Source: Paenibacillus antibioticophila (GTDB taxonomy: Bacteria; Bacillota; Bacilli; Paenibacillales; Paenibacillaceae). Taken from it: a DNA stretch of 64,000 nucleotides. A program made the position numbers and the translations under genes. Positions 26,422 through 35,077 of this stretch are shown in pieces. Numbering within the stretch: position 1 is the stretch's first letter; every line of letters starts with the position of its first letter. The notes below the pieces were generated by a model that did not search any database, was not told the origin of the DNA, and saw only the letters and a list, made by a program, of their open reading frames with translations. The stretch spans positions 640,751 to 704,750 of the forward strand of contig NZ_HG005140.1 in the NCBI RefSeq assembly GCF_000455265.1. Direction: 5' to 3'.

Positions 26422-26457
26422 GATGTTCCCTCCCCCGCAAGACGGCAAGGGACAGCG

Positions 26458-27117
26458 CTACTCGTTCCAGATCAAAACACGAATCGGCGTCGGATTATAG
26501 GCGTTGCACGGATTGTTCAATTGAGGGCAATTGCTGATCAGTACCATCGACCGGCAGCTGGACTGAACCTCGACATAACGCTCCGGCGCCGACACGCCGT
26601 CCTCGAAGGTTAGGCCCCCCTCCGGAGTAACTGGCACGTTCATGAAGAAATTGATATTGGGCGATAAATCCCTTTTGCTATACAAATGTCCTTCGGGATG
26701 CTTGGTCAATTCCAGCATGAAGGTATCCCGGCAATTGTGCATGTACCCCTTCTCATGCGCATAGCGGACCGTGTTGCTCTGGGATGAACAGGACCCGCCC
26801 ACCGTATCGTGACGGCCGCAGGTGTCGGCAACAATCTTCACCAGCTCTTTGCCGGATTCCGCCAGCAGCCTGGAGCCCGTGGTCAAATACAGGTTGTTCT
26901 GCTCATGAATCGTCCGTACGGCACTATAGTGATCCTCCGGGTTGTCTGCATCATAAAATAGCGTATCGGCCGCCTGATTCCCCTCCATATCGACAATACG
27001 AAGCACTTGTCCCGGCTTCAACTCATGCATCCAGCCCTCTCCGGCCGGAACAACCCGGTCATAGACCGCCGTATCGGCAGATCTCGGGCTTTCCACGTGA
27101 TTAAATGCCTTTACCAT
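26458..27117 (-). CDS. cgdB: Carboxyguanidine deiminase subunit (UAAP2/DUF1989)
   Basis: One of two DUF1989 proteins formerly called urea-amidolyase-associated; as a heterodimer they convert carboxyguanidine to allophanate and ammonia. Motifs of the second subunit are clear: [81 protein letters not shown] and [17 protein letters not shown] 27117 lies 9 bases after AAGGAGG; TTG 27126 overlaps that site. It is 30 bases downstream of its partner and under the same guanidine-I riboswitch. The letter assignment cgdA/cgdB follows gene order and is tentative. Confidence 0.88.
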   Translation of the reverse strand: MVKAFNHVESPRSADTAVYDRVVPAGEGWMHELKPGQVLRIVDMEGNQAADTLFYDADNPEDHYSAVRTIHEQNNLYLTTGSRLLAESGKELVKIVADTCGRHDTVGGSCSSQSNTVRYAHEKGYMHNCRDTFMLELTKHPEGHLYSKRDLSPNINFFMNVPVTPEGGLTFEDGVSAPERYVEVQSSCRSMVLISNCPQLNNPCNAYNPTPIRVLIWNE

Positions 27118-27147
27118 CGTCTTCAACCTCCTTCAAGTATGTGTATT

Positions 27148-27864
27148 TCAGCTTTGCAGCGCGTAATAGTTCCAGGTATTGTTGAACGCCCGCCGATTCT
27201 CGGGACGGTAATTCACACAATAATCCTGCGAATCAACAGGCAAGGCCGGCAGCACCTCCAGCTTCACCGGTACCGATGGATACTTCTTGCGTGGATCGAG
27301 CAAATGCGGTGTATTAGACAGAACGAGCAAGATATCCATTTCCGTACGTAGTGTAACTACTTGTCCCGCCTTGCAATGACCCTCGGCAAAATGCATATTG
27401 CCCTCCGCGTCACAGTAGACCTTGGAGAACCAGTTAATGGCGGGAGACAAATCACGATTGCCCAGACCACAACGGGTCAGTTCTACGGCCAAATTCTCCT
27501 GCCCGCTGCGCAGCCAATCATTACGCTGCTCCTGATAGCGGCTGACACCGTACTTCTCATCCGTCGACTCCCGTGTCGTGTAAGCGCCCAGCGGGTCATG
27601 CCAGCCCAGATCATCCTGAACAATACTGGCCAGTGCCCGGCCATTGTCGCTCATCAGCACATGCCCCTTGGTCAAATGAGCGGTATGCTGCGCCTTCAAG
27701 GTATCGGGCATATTGTACCGCTCCGTCAAATCTGCGGCGTGATATAGCAGCATCGTCACGTTAGCCCCTTCTTCCATCGCTGTCAGGCGGATCAGCTTTC
27801 CCTTACCAATCACACCGGACCACTTGCCTCCTGGATGCATCGTTTCGCTCCAGAGAATATTCAT
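27148..27864 (-). CDS. cgdA: Carboxyguanidine deiminase subunit (UAAP1/DUF1989)
   Basis: First DUF1989 subunit, 238 residues: ETMHPGGKWSGVIGKGKLIRLTAMEEGANVTMLLYHAADLTERYNMPDTLKAQHTAHLTKGHVLMSDNGRALASI is the UAAP1 hallmark, and DLSPAINWFSKVYCDAEG also matches. In known pathways guanidine carboxylase makes carboxyguanidine, CgdAB makes allophanate and allophanate hydrolase yields ammonia and CO2. The guanidine-I riboswitch directly upstream confirms the guanidine link. The carboxylase gene, usually in the same operon, is not here. ATG has AGGAG 9 bases upstream. Confidence 0.88.
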   Translation of the reverse strand: MNILWSETMHPGGKWSGVIGKGKLIRLTAMEEGANVTMLLYHAADLTERYNMPDTLKAQHTAHLTKGHVLMSDNGRALASIVQDDLGWHDPLGAYTTRESTDEKYGVSRYQEQRNDWLRSGQENLAVELTRCGLGNRDLSPAINWFSKVYCDAEGNMHFAEGHCKAGQVVTLRTEMDILLVLSNTPHLLDPRKKYPSVPVKLEVLPALPVDSQDYCVNYRPENRRAFNNTWNYYALQS

Positions 27865-27954
27865 GGCCGTTCACTCCTGTTCCCTTTGTATTCGCCTGCT
27901 GTCAGGAAGATATAACAGAAGGAGATATCTCAGGGCGCACCCTATTAGGTGCAA

Positions 27955-28060
27955 CTCTACGACATCTCCCAGGTTTTTATCCTTCCGTGTAGTCCCCGGC
28001 GTGCGGGACCGTTTACTCTCGGACCAGACTCTGTTGCCAGACGGAACCCTAGTAAACTCC
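27955..28060 (-). promoter_or_regulatory. Guanidine-I (ykkC-type) riboswitch
   Basis: Read on the minus strand, the conserved blocks of the guanidine-I aptamer appear in order: ACTAGGGTTCCG, CTGGTCCGAGAGTAAAC, ACACGGAAGGATAAAAACC and TGGGAGA. Downstream the GGGAGATGTC segment can pair with GATATCTCC, and a GCACC/GGGTGC hairpin lies between, but no T-run follows, so control may be at translation or by an unusual terminator. The aptamer ends about 95 bases before the UAAP1 start. Binding of guanidinium would switch the deiminase operon on. Confidence 0.93.
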
Positions 28061-28429
28061 AAAGTTATTCAGTTGTCGAAGCTTTTATGTTAGATAATAT
28101 AACGTCAAATTTTTAATCTTGTCAAACAGAAAAATAAAGAAGGAGTTTTTTCTTCTTTCATTTTATCTATTTTCACGACACTATTTCATAATTTGAAAGC
28201 GTTATTATATAGAAGATAAACATTTGTTTACAGCCCCTGATTAAAAGAAATTCCTTTGATTTATCAAGCATCTCCACAATAAACAGCCCTCCATTTTGTG
28301 AAGAGTTCACAAAAACAGAACAGGAATACCCTCTCATTCTAGTGAGCATTCATGAAAATAAATCCAAGCCTCTTCGGCATCTTGACAGCTTTCGACAAAC
28401 GGAAGGATAATTAGAATCATAAATTTTAA

Positions 28430-28446
28430 TGTTATATTACATGACA
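28430..28446. promoter_or_regulatory. GlnR/TnrA box upstream of allophanate hydrolase
   Basis: TGTTATATTACATGACA matches the Bacillales nitrogen-regulator consensus TGTNAN7TNACA at every defined position. A TTGACA-18-GATAAT promoter lies upstream (28382-28411), in which case the box is downstream of the start and repressive; a weaker TATACA at 28478-28483 would instead put the box near -52, typical for activation. AATGTAAT and ATTACATT at 28454-28461 and 28483-28490 form a further inverted repeat that might bind PucR. Confidence 0.75.
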
Positions 28447-28577
28447 CAAAAGGAATGTAATCTTAGAATAACTAACATATACATTACATTTAAGGTTAGT
28501 TAATTCCTTGAAATTATTGAGATGCTACTACAGTTTGAGAAACCCATGTATAGGTTTTGACAGAGAGGGGTTGCCAC

Positions 28578-30323
28578 TTGGAGAAAATGACTATCGCAAC
28601 ATTAAAGGTCATGTACCAGAACGGAACCATGACGCCGCAAAAGCTGATCCATACCATTATCGAACGGGCAGAGCGTGACCAAGCCATGAACATCTGGATT
28701 GTCCCTCCTTCTCTTTCCTTTATTCAGCCTTACCTCGACCGATTGGCAGAGAAGACCCCGGAGCAATATCCGTTATGGGGGATTCCCTTCTCCGTCAAAG
28801 ACAACATTGACCTGGAGGGCCTGCCTACGACAGCAGCTTGTCCCTCCTATACCTACAAGCCGAAGAAAAGTGCAGAAGCTGTCGCCAGACTGATTGCAGC
28901 CGGTGCTATTCCGGTAGGCAAGACGAACCTGGATCAGTTCGCCACCGGGCTTGTGGGCACGCGGAGCCCCTACGGCGAAACGCATAACTCACTGAAGCCT
29001 GAGCTGATTAGCGGCGGCTCCAGCAGTGGCTCGGCGGTGGCTGTGGCCCGCGGGCAGGCCATCTTCTCCCTGGGCACCGACACCGCAGGCTCGGGCCGTG
29101 TGCCCGCCGCGCTTAACAATCTGATTGGCTACAAGGCTTCCATTGGCGATTGGCCCGTAGACGGCGTCATTCCCGCTTGTGCCAGTCTGGACTGTGTTAC
29201 GGTATTCGCTTCGGCGCTGGACGACGTTTACCTGATCGACTCCGTCATTCGTGGTAAGCAGGGGGATTCCTCTCAAAGCCAGAGCCCGCCTCCTCCGTTG
29301 ACTATCCCGGCCAATTCCCCGAGAAAGCTGCTGCTGCCGAAGGAGCCGCCAGTCTTCTACGGAGATTACCGGGAGGCCTACCGTAAGGCATGGGAACACG
29401 CGGTCCAACGGCTGGAACGATCAGGCATTCCGGTTGAATACGTAGATACCGGCATTTTCGGCCAAGTCTCCAGCATTCTGTACGACGGCCCCTGGATTGC
29501 CGAACGCTGGGCTGATCTGGGCAGCTTTGTGGAGACGCACCCGGGACAGGTTTTCCCGGTCACGGAGCAAATTTTGCGTTCCTCCCAAGAGCGAGGATAT
29601 GATGCGGCTTCCGTCTTCACCGCACTACACCAGTTGCGGGGCTACAAAGCACAGACGGATGCCTTGATGCAGGATGCCATCCTGGTGATACCAACCTGTG
29701 GCGGAACTTACACCCGAGCCCAGGTTGCTGCCTCACCAATATCCACGAACAGCGATATGGGACGTTATACCAATCATTGCAACCTGCTGGACCTTAGTGC
29801 CATCGCTTTGCCTTCTGACTTCGCAGACGAGAATTTGCCCTTCGGCATCACCATGTTCTCCCTGCGCGGCCAGGATCACTTCCTGAAAGGAGCCGCTGCC
29901 GCCTTCCTTAACACCGAGGCGGTAGAACTGGCCGTCTGCGGACTGCATATGCGCGGATTCCCGTTAGAGAAGCAGTTGCTGGACTGCGGTGCCTCCTTCG
30001 TTCGTACCGACCAGACAGCGCCATGCTATCGCTTAATTCGACTGAATACCTTACCTCCCAAGCCGGGCCTGATCCGCTCCGAGCCGGGAAGCTCAATTGA
30101 CCTGGAAATATGGAGCATTCCGCTGCATCGGCTAGGCGATCTGCTGCGCCAAGTGCCGGCCCCGCTGGGACTGGGTAAGGTGAAGCTTCAGAGCGGCGCG
30201 GAAGTGACCGGCTTCATCTGCGAGCCATATGCCCAGCAAGAGAGCGAGGACATCACCCGTTACGGAGGTTGGGCTCTTGCAGAGCAGCACAAAGAACGAG
30301 ACAAGAACCCGGTGAAAGGGTAA
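28578..30323 (+). CDS. atzF: Allophanate hydrolase
   Basis: Amidase-signature enzyme that cleaves allophanate to ammonia and CO2, the last step for urea, guanidine, biuret and cyanuric acid. The catalytic Ser-cisSer-Lys triad has the AtzF spacing: Lys74 (SVKDNIDLEG), Ser148 in ISGGSSSGSA and Ser172 in DTAGSGRVPA. The C-terminal domain (about 450-580) with VELAVCGLHMRGFPLEKQLLDCGA is the allophanate-hydrolase-specific extension. TTG 28578 is preferred (AGGGG 7 bases upstream); the frame opens at 28557 and ATG 28587 is an alternative. First gene of a long rightward cluster. Confidence 0.93.
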   Translation: MEKMTIATLKVMYQNGTMTPQKLIHTIIERAERDQAMNIWIVPPSLSFIQPYLDRLAEKTPEQYPLWGIPFSVKDNIDLEGLPTTAACPSYTYKPKKSAEAVARLIAAGAIPVGKTNLDQFATGLVGTRSPYGETHNSLKPELISGGSSSGSAVAVARGQAIFSLGTDTAGSGRVPAALNNLIGYKASIGDWPVDGVIPACASLDCVTVFASALDDVYLIDSVIRGKQGDSSQSQSPPPPLTIPANSPRKLLLPKEPPVFYGDYREAYRKAWEHAVQRLERSGIPVEYVDTGIFGQVSSILYDGPWIAERWADLGSFVETHPGQVFPVTEQILRSSQERGYDAASVFTALHQLRGYKAQTDALMQDAILVIPTCGGTYTRAQVAASPISTNSDMGRYTNHCNLLDLSAIALPSDFADENLPFGITMFSLRGQDHFLKGAAAAFLNTEAVELAVCGLHMRGFPLEKQLLDCGASFVRTDQTAPCYRLIRLNTLPPKPGLIRSEPGSSIDLEIWSIPLHRLGDLLRQVPAPLGLGKVKLQSGAEVTGFICEPYAQQESEDITRYGGWALAEQHKERDKNPVKG

Positions 30324-30364
30324 CTACGCTCTTACTCAGTCTATATAGGAAGGAAGCGAACGCG

Positions 30365-32002
30365 ATGGACAAGACCGAACATTCCCTGGAATCAGCCGCA
30401 CTTTCTTTTCGCTGCAACGATCTGTTCCAAATGACTTCTCTTCCGGGCTTGAGAATGCTGGCTGGAGAAAGAGGACTGAACAACACCATTAGCCGCGTCA
30501 ATATTATGGAGGTTCCGGATATTGAGAATTGGGCTCAGGAGAGCGAACTGCTCTTAACTACCGGGTACTCGCATCACCACAATATGGATGCGTTCCTGGA
30601 GATTATTCCGAAGCTCGTGGACCGGGGCGTAGCTGCGCTGGGCATTAAGCCCAAGCGCTTCATTACCGAGGTCCCCAGGCAGATTATCGAATGCGCCGAG
30701 GCCTGCGGACTGCCGCTATTCGAGCTTCCCGAATCGACCATCTTCTCCAACGTCGTTCGCGAGGTCATGGAGAGAGTCATTTCGCTGGAGACAAGAACCG
30801 TCATGCTGCTGCAGCATCGGCTTGAGCAAGTCTCCGAGCTGATGCTCCATGGCCACGATATGACGCAGATTATTGAGCGTATTGAGGACATGGTCGGCAA
30901 CCCGCTCGCCATTCTCGACGCCTTCGGGCAATTGATTGCCTCGCCCAGGCACGAAGCCTACTTCCGGCCGTTTCCGGAGCGTCTGCGCAACTTTGATTTA
31001 CGCTCCTCTCCGGGCCATAGCGAGCTTCACTTCATAGATGAGGGTGTCCCGGACGGAGGCATCCAGCTACACATCTTCAACCTGTGGGAAACGGAGCGCG
31101 ACCCCATCCTGGTGCTGTTGGCCGAGGCCTACGCCCCCTGTGACGGACTGGTGCTGTCTACGGTCTCGCGCATCCTGCCGCTACTGAATATCCGGATCAG
31201 CGGCGAGAACACCTATAAGCTGGTCAAGGCCAAATACTTCGATGATTTCCTGAAAGACTGGCTGGCCGGAGTCATACCCGGACCCGAAGAATTGGACATC
31301 AAAGGCAGACTATACGGCTATGAAGCCCTATCTTCGAGCGATTACCGCATAGCTATCCTTAAATTCCATACTGATACGCCGCCGGCTCCGGATAGCGCCT
31401 GGATTGCCGAACTGAACCGTCTGGCCCCGGGCAGCGGGCTGTATACAGGAATTGGCGGCAAGATCGTCGCCCTGCTCCCGCAAGCCAAGGACCGGGATCA
31501 AGACATGTTATCTCCGGAAAATGCCGAACCGTTCATCAGGCAACTGGCCCAAATTTGCGGCACGGACGCCTTCTCCCTATGCATTGGCGAGATCAGCTCC
31601 GCCCTTGATGTGCATCAGGGCTATATTGACACCGAGAACCTGTTCACCGCTTCCTGCGTCAGCAGAACAGACTCCCGGGTGATTACTTGGGAGCAGCTTG
31701 GAATCTATGCCATTTTGAGCTTGCTTCCCAAGCATGCTAACGTCGATAAATTCCTGAACCGCTATATGAAACCCATGGTGGAATATGATGAAGCACATCA
31801 TGCCAGCCTCGTTCAGACCTTGAAGCTCTACTTCCAATACGGCTGCAATATCCGGCTTACAGCCGGGGCCATGTACACCCATTACAACACCGTCGTCTAT
31901 CGTCTCGATAAAATTAAATCCCTGCTCGGCATTTCCTTCGACGACCCGGAAGCTCGCTTAACGCTCCAGATCGTCATGAAAATTCATGAGATGGGGGAAT
32001 AA
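30365..32002 (+). CDS. PucR-family transcriptional regulator
   Basis: A 545-residue regulator with an N-terminal PucR-like domain (FRCNDLFQMTSLPGLRMLAGERGLNNTISRVNIMEVPDIENWAQESELLLTTGYS) and a C-terminal PucR-type helix-turn-helix (LVQTLKLYFQYGCNIRLTAGAMYTHYNTVVYRLDKIKSLLGISFDDPEARLTLQIVMKI). PucR of Bacillus controls purine/ureide catabolism; here it likely controls the surrounding uptake and hydrolysis genes. The start ATG 30365 follows AAGGAAG; the longer frame from 30269 overlaps atzF and has no signal. Confidence 0.92.
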   Translation: MDKTEHSLESAALSFRCNDLFQMTSLPGLRMLAGERGLNNTISRVNIMEVPDIENWAQESELLLTTGYSHHHNMDAFLEIIPKLVDRGVAALGIKPKRFITEVPRQIIECAEACGLPLFELPESTIFSNVVREVMERVISLETRTVMLLQHRLEQVSELMLHGHDMTQIIERIEDMVGNPLAILDAFGQLIASPRHEAYFRPFPERLRNFDLRSSPGHSELHFIDEGVPDGGIQLHIFNLWETERDPILVLLAEAYAPCDGLVLSTVSRILPLLNIRISGENTYKLVKAKYFDDFLKDWLAGVIPGPEELDIKGRLYGYEALSSSDYRIAILKFHTDTPPAPDSAWIAELNRLAPGSGLYTGIGGKIVALLPQAKDRDQDMLSPENAEPFIRQLAQICGTDAFSLCIGEISSALDVHQGYIDTENLFTASCVSRTDSRVITWEQLGIYAILSLLPKHANVDKFLNRYMKPMVEYDEAHHASLVQTLKLYFQYGCNIRLTAGAMYTHYNTVVYRLDKIKSLLGISFDDPEARLTLQIVMKIHEMGE

Positions 32003-32039
32003 CGCAAACCGCAAGACCATTCTAAAGGGGGAATAAAAC

Positions 32040-32843
32040 ATGAAGCCACGAACTCGGCGCAGCCTGTTCCGCATCCGGCGGGATATTCATCCGCGGCTGT
32101 TCAACACCATTATGATCGTCACCTTTATGCTGCTCATCGCGTTCTGGTACGTGGGCAGCAACTTCTCCGGCATTAACCCCATCTTTCTGCCAACGCCTCA
32201 GGCGACCTTCTCCTATTTGGGGCAAGCGCTCAGCAATGGCAGCCTGTGGGAAGACATCGCCATCAGTTGCTACCGCGTGCTCATGGGCTTCCTGATTGCC
32301 GTAGTCATCGGCGTTCCCCTAGGGCTGCTCTCGGGAGCTTATAAGATCATAGGGGCCATTATGAAGCCGCTGATCGAGTTCTTCCGTTACCTGCCGGTAT
32401 CCGCCTTGATTCCACTGATTATGGTATGGACCGGGGTCGGTGAAACCGCCAAAATCACGATCATCGTTGTAGGCGCCGTGTTCTCCATGACCGCCATGAT
32501 TGCCGATATCGTCAAGGGCATTCAGATTGACCTGATCAACACCGCCTACACACTGGGCGCTTCCCAGGGGCAAGTCATCAAGAATGTCATCATCCCGGCC
32601 ATGATGCCCAGCGTCATGGATACCATGCGAATGGTCATGGGCTGGGCCTGGACCTACCTGATTATGGCGGAGATGCTTGCTTCCAGTTCGGGGCTGGGCT
32701 ACAGCATCATGATTGCCGAGCGATTCATGAAGACGTATATCATCTTTGGCGGCATCTTCGTCATCGGTCTGCTCGGGCTGTTGTTCGACCGAATCTTCGC
32801 CATCATTAATAAGCGCCTGTTCCACTGGGCCGAGGATATTTAA
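32040..32843 (+). CDS. NitT/TauT-type ABC transporter permease
   Basis: A 267-residue permease with six membrane segments and the SsuC/TauC pattern: FLPTPQATFSYLGQAL, LIAVVIGVPLGLLSGAYKIIGAIMKPLIEFFRYLPVSALIPLIMVWTGVGETAKI, and the EAA loop LINTAYTLGASQGQVIKNVIIPAMMPSVMDTMRM. GGGGGAATAAAAC precedes the ATG. Substrate specificity cannot be read; from context a small nitrogenous compound such as guanidine or a ureide is likely. Confidence 0.93.
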   Translation: MKPRTRRSLFRIRRDIHPRLFNTIMIVTFMLLIAFWYVGSNFSGINPIFLPTPQATFSYLGQALSNGSLWEDIAISCYRVLMGFLIAVVIGVPLGLLSGAYKIIGAIMKPLIEFFRYLPVSALIPLIMVWTGVGETAKITIIVVGAVFSMTAMIADIVKGIQIDLINTAYTLGASQGQVIKNVIIPAMMPSVMDTMRMVMGWAWTYLIMAEMLASSSGLGYSIMIAERFMKTYIIFGGIFVIGLLGLLFDRIFAIINKRLFHWAEDI

Positions 32844-32861
32844 ATAAGGAGGGGTTTAGCC

Positions 32862-33665
32862 ATGCAGCAAGCCACGATGGGTCCGAAAATTTCCTGTAAG
32901 CAACTGAACAAAATTTACCGCTCCAAGCGTTCGGAAACGTTCGCGCTCCAAGACATCAACATGGACATTGCCGACAATGAATTCATTTGCGTGGTAGGTC
33001 CCTCCGGTTGCGGCAAGTCCACGCTCCTGCGCATCTTTGCCGGACTGGATGAGGCAACCTCCGGAGACATTCTGCTGGATGACCGCATTATGACCGGGCC
33101 GGGAGCCGACCGCGGCATGGTCTTTCAGGCATATACCCTGTTCCCCTGGCTTTCAGTGGAGAACAATATCCGTTTCGGGCTCAAGCTCAAGAACCTGCCC
33201 AAGACCGAAGCCGACCAGATCGTAGAGAAATACCTGGGCCTTGTGGGCCTGAGCGATTTTCGCGACCGCTTGCCCAAGGAGCTGTCCGGGGGGATGAAAC
33301 AGCGCGTAGCCATCGCCCGGGCGCTGGCCAACAACCCGGAGGTTCTGTTAATGGACGAACCCTTCGGCGCTCTGGACCCCGACACCAAGGGCAATATGCA
33401 GCTTCAACTCCGGGAGCTGTGGGAGAAGGAGAAGCACACCGTTATCTTCATCACCCACGATATTGAGGAAGCCGTATTCCTGTCCCAGCGGGTGTATGTC
33501 ATGAGCGCACGCCCGGGCCGGATCATCGCCGATATTCCCATCGACCTACCCGCCAAGCGCGATTTGGAGCTGAAGGATACCCCGGAATTCATTCAAATTC
33601 GCAAAAAGATTCACGGACTTCTGCACTCCGGAGATTTCGGAATGGAACTCCATGCAGCCAACTAG
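32862..33665 (+). CDS. NitT/TauT-type ABC transporter ATP-binding protein
   Basis: ATPase of the importer: Walker A GPSGCGKST (about 47-55), Q-loop MVFQAYTLFPWLSVENNI, signature [14 protein letters not shown], Walker B VLLMDEPFGALD and H-loop FITHDIEEAVFL. AAGGAGG lies 10 bases upstream of its ATG, 18 bases after the permease. It overlaps the following MATE gene by 14 bases, showing tight coupling. Confidence 0.94.
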   Translation: MQQATMGPKISCKQLNKIYRSKRSETFALQDINMDIADNEFICVVGPSGCGKSTLLRIFAGLDEATSGDILLDDRIMTGPGADRGMVFQAYTLFPWLSVENNIRFGLKLKNLPKTEADQIVEKYLGLVGLSDFRDRLPKELSGGMKQRVAIARALANNPEVLLMDEPFGALDPDTKGNMQLQLRELWEKEKHTVIFITHDIEEAVFLSQRVYVMSARPGRIIADIPIDLPAKRDLELKDTPEFIQIRKKIHGLLHSGDFGMELHAAN

Positions 33666-35025
33666 TCTGATCTCTACCTTTCGCCAGGATGCCCCCTTCC
33701 TGAAGAGCTTCCTCCTGCTGTCGCTGCCGATCGGCTTGCAGAGCATGATTACCAGCATCACGAACACCTTCAGTTCGCTGATGGTCGGGCAGCTTGGGGA
33801 TCTTCCGGTATCGGCCACCAGCCTGGCAGGACAAGTCTTCTTCATCCTTAATCTGATAATCGTCGGGATTGTCAGCGGGGCAACTATTTTTGTCTCTCAA
33901 TTCTACGGTAAAGGGGACCGCCAGCATCTGAATGTAGCCTCCGCACTGGCCTTCGCGCTGATTCTTGCAGTCAGCTTCCTGTTCACCTTGATTGGACTCC
34001 TCTGGCCACAGCAGGTAGTGGGTATTTTCTCACGAGAAAGTGAAGTCATTGCCATGGCTGCCCCCTATTTGCAGATTGTATGCCTGAGTTATCTGCCTAC
34101 CGGGATATCGCTGGCCTGTACGATGGTGTTCCGCAATATCGGCCGGCCCGGCTTCCCGCTGCGGGTTACGGTATTGACCATTCTGGTAGATGTCATCCTT
34201 AGCTACGGATTCATCTTCGGCAAGCTAGGTTTCCCTGAGTTCGGTGTACAAGGGGCCGCCTACGCCATCGTGGTGGCACGCCTGATTGAGATGGTCATTA
34301 TGGCCTCCATGCTGTACGGCAAGTTCGGCGAGTACGCTCCCCGCTTGGGTCATCTGCTGGCTGCTCGCAAGAAATTTCTGGCTATCTTCTTCAGAACCTC
34401 CTTCCCGGTGATCATTAATGAAACCGTGTGGAGCATCGGCTATGCCCTGTACAACGTGGTCTTCTACCATATGGGCTACACCGTCGGTGCTGCCGTCGGG
34501 ATTGCCAAGGTGCTGGAGCAGCTGCTGATCGCCTTCTTTATCGGTACTGGACAAGCCTCCGCCATCATCCTGGGGCAGACCATCGGGGAAGGCAAGCAGG
34601 ACAAGGCACCCTATCTCGTGAAACGCATGGAAGCTTATACCGCATTATTCGGTATTTTTACCGGAATTCTGCTCATTGCCGGCTCCCCGCTGCTGCTAAG
34701 CATGTATCAGGGCATCTCCGAGGAAGTGCGCAGCACGGTTACGTTGCTCTTGATCTACCTGGCGATCATTATGCCCATCAAAGGCATGAACTTCGTGCAC
34801 ATTATGGGCACGCTTCGGGCCGGGGGAGACACCAGGATGTGCTTCATCATCGATAACGTCACCTTGTGGTGCATTTCGCTGCCACTAACCTTCCTCACGG
34901 GGTACTTTCTGGACCTGGGAATCGGCATCGTCTTCCTGTTCGTCATCATCGATGACATATGCAAGTACGTACTCGTCCGGCTTCGCATCCGGAGCAATAA
35001 ATGGATTCGCAACCTGGTCAGCTAG
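33652..35025 (+). CDS. MATE-family efflux transporter
   Basis: A 457-residue multidrug-and-toxin-extrusion protein with twelve predicted membrane helices in two similar halves (FLLLSLPIGLQSMITSITNTFSSLMVGQLGDLPVSATSLAGQ; the second half begins near FFRTSFPVIINETVWSIGYALYNVVFYHMG). It exports organic cations coupled to Na+ or H+. Its placement inside an ABC importer operon, between ATPase and binding protein, is odd; exporters of guanidinium or by-products are known companions of guanidine riboswitch genes. It has only a weak ribosome-binding site and relies on coupling. Confidence 0.9.
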   Translation: MQPTSLISTFRQDAPFLKSFLLLSLPIGLQSMITSITNTFSSLMVGQLGDLPVSATSLAGQVFFILNLIIVGIVSGATIFVSQFYGKGDRQHLNVASALAFALILAVSFLFTLIGLLWPQQVVGIFSRESEVIAMAAPYLQIVCLSYLPTGISLACTMVFRNIGRPGFPLRVTVLTILVDVILSYGFIFGKLGFPEFGVQGAAYAIVVARLIEMVIMASMLYGKFGEYAPRLGHLLAARKKFLAIFFRTSFPVIINETVWSIGYALYNVVFYHMGYTVGAAVGIAKVLEQLLIAFFIGTGQASAIILGQTIGEGKQDKAPYLVKRMEAYTALFGIFTGILLIAGSPLLLSMYQGISEEVRSTVTLLLIYLAIIMPIKGMNFVHIMGTLRAGGDTRMCFIIDNVTLWCISLPLTFLTGYFLDLGIGIVFLFVIIDDICKYVLVRLRIRSNKWIRNLVS

Positions 35026-35077
35026 TCCAAGCCGGGTTTTGATCAAATACAAAAAAATGCATTGGAGGCGGGAAATC

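Noticed and set aside
27865-28577. Second guanidine riboswitch on the plus strand before atzF
   Set aside because: The aptamer blocks are found only on the minus strand; the plus-strand leader shows a GlnR/TnrA box instead.
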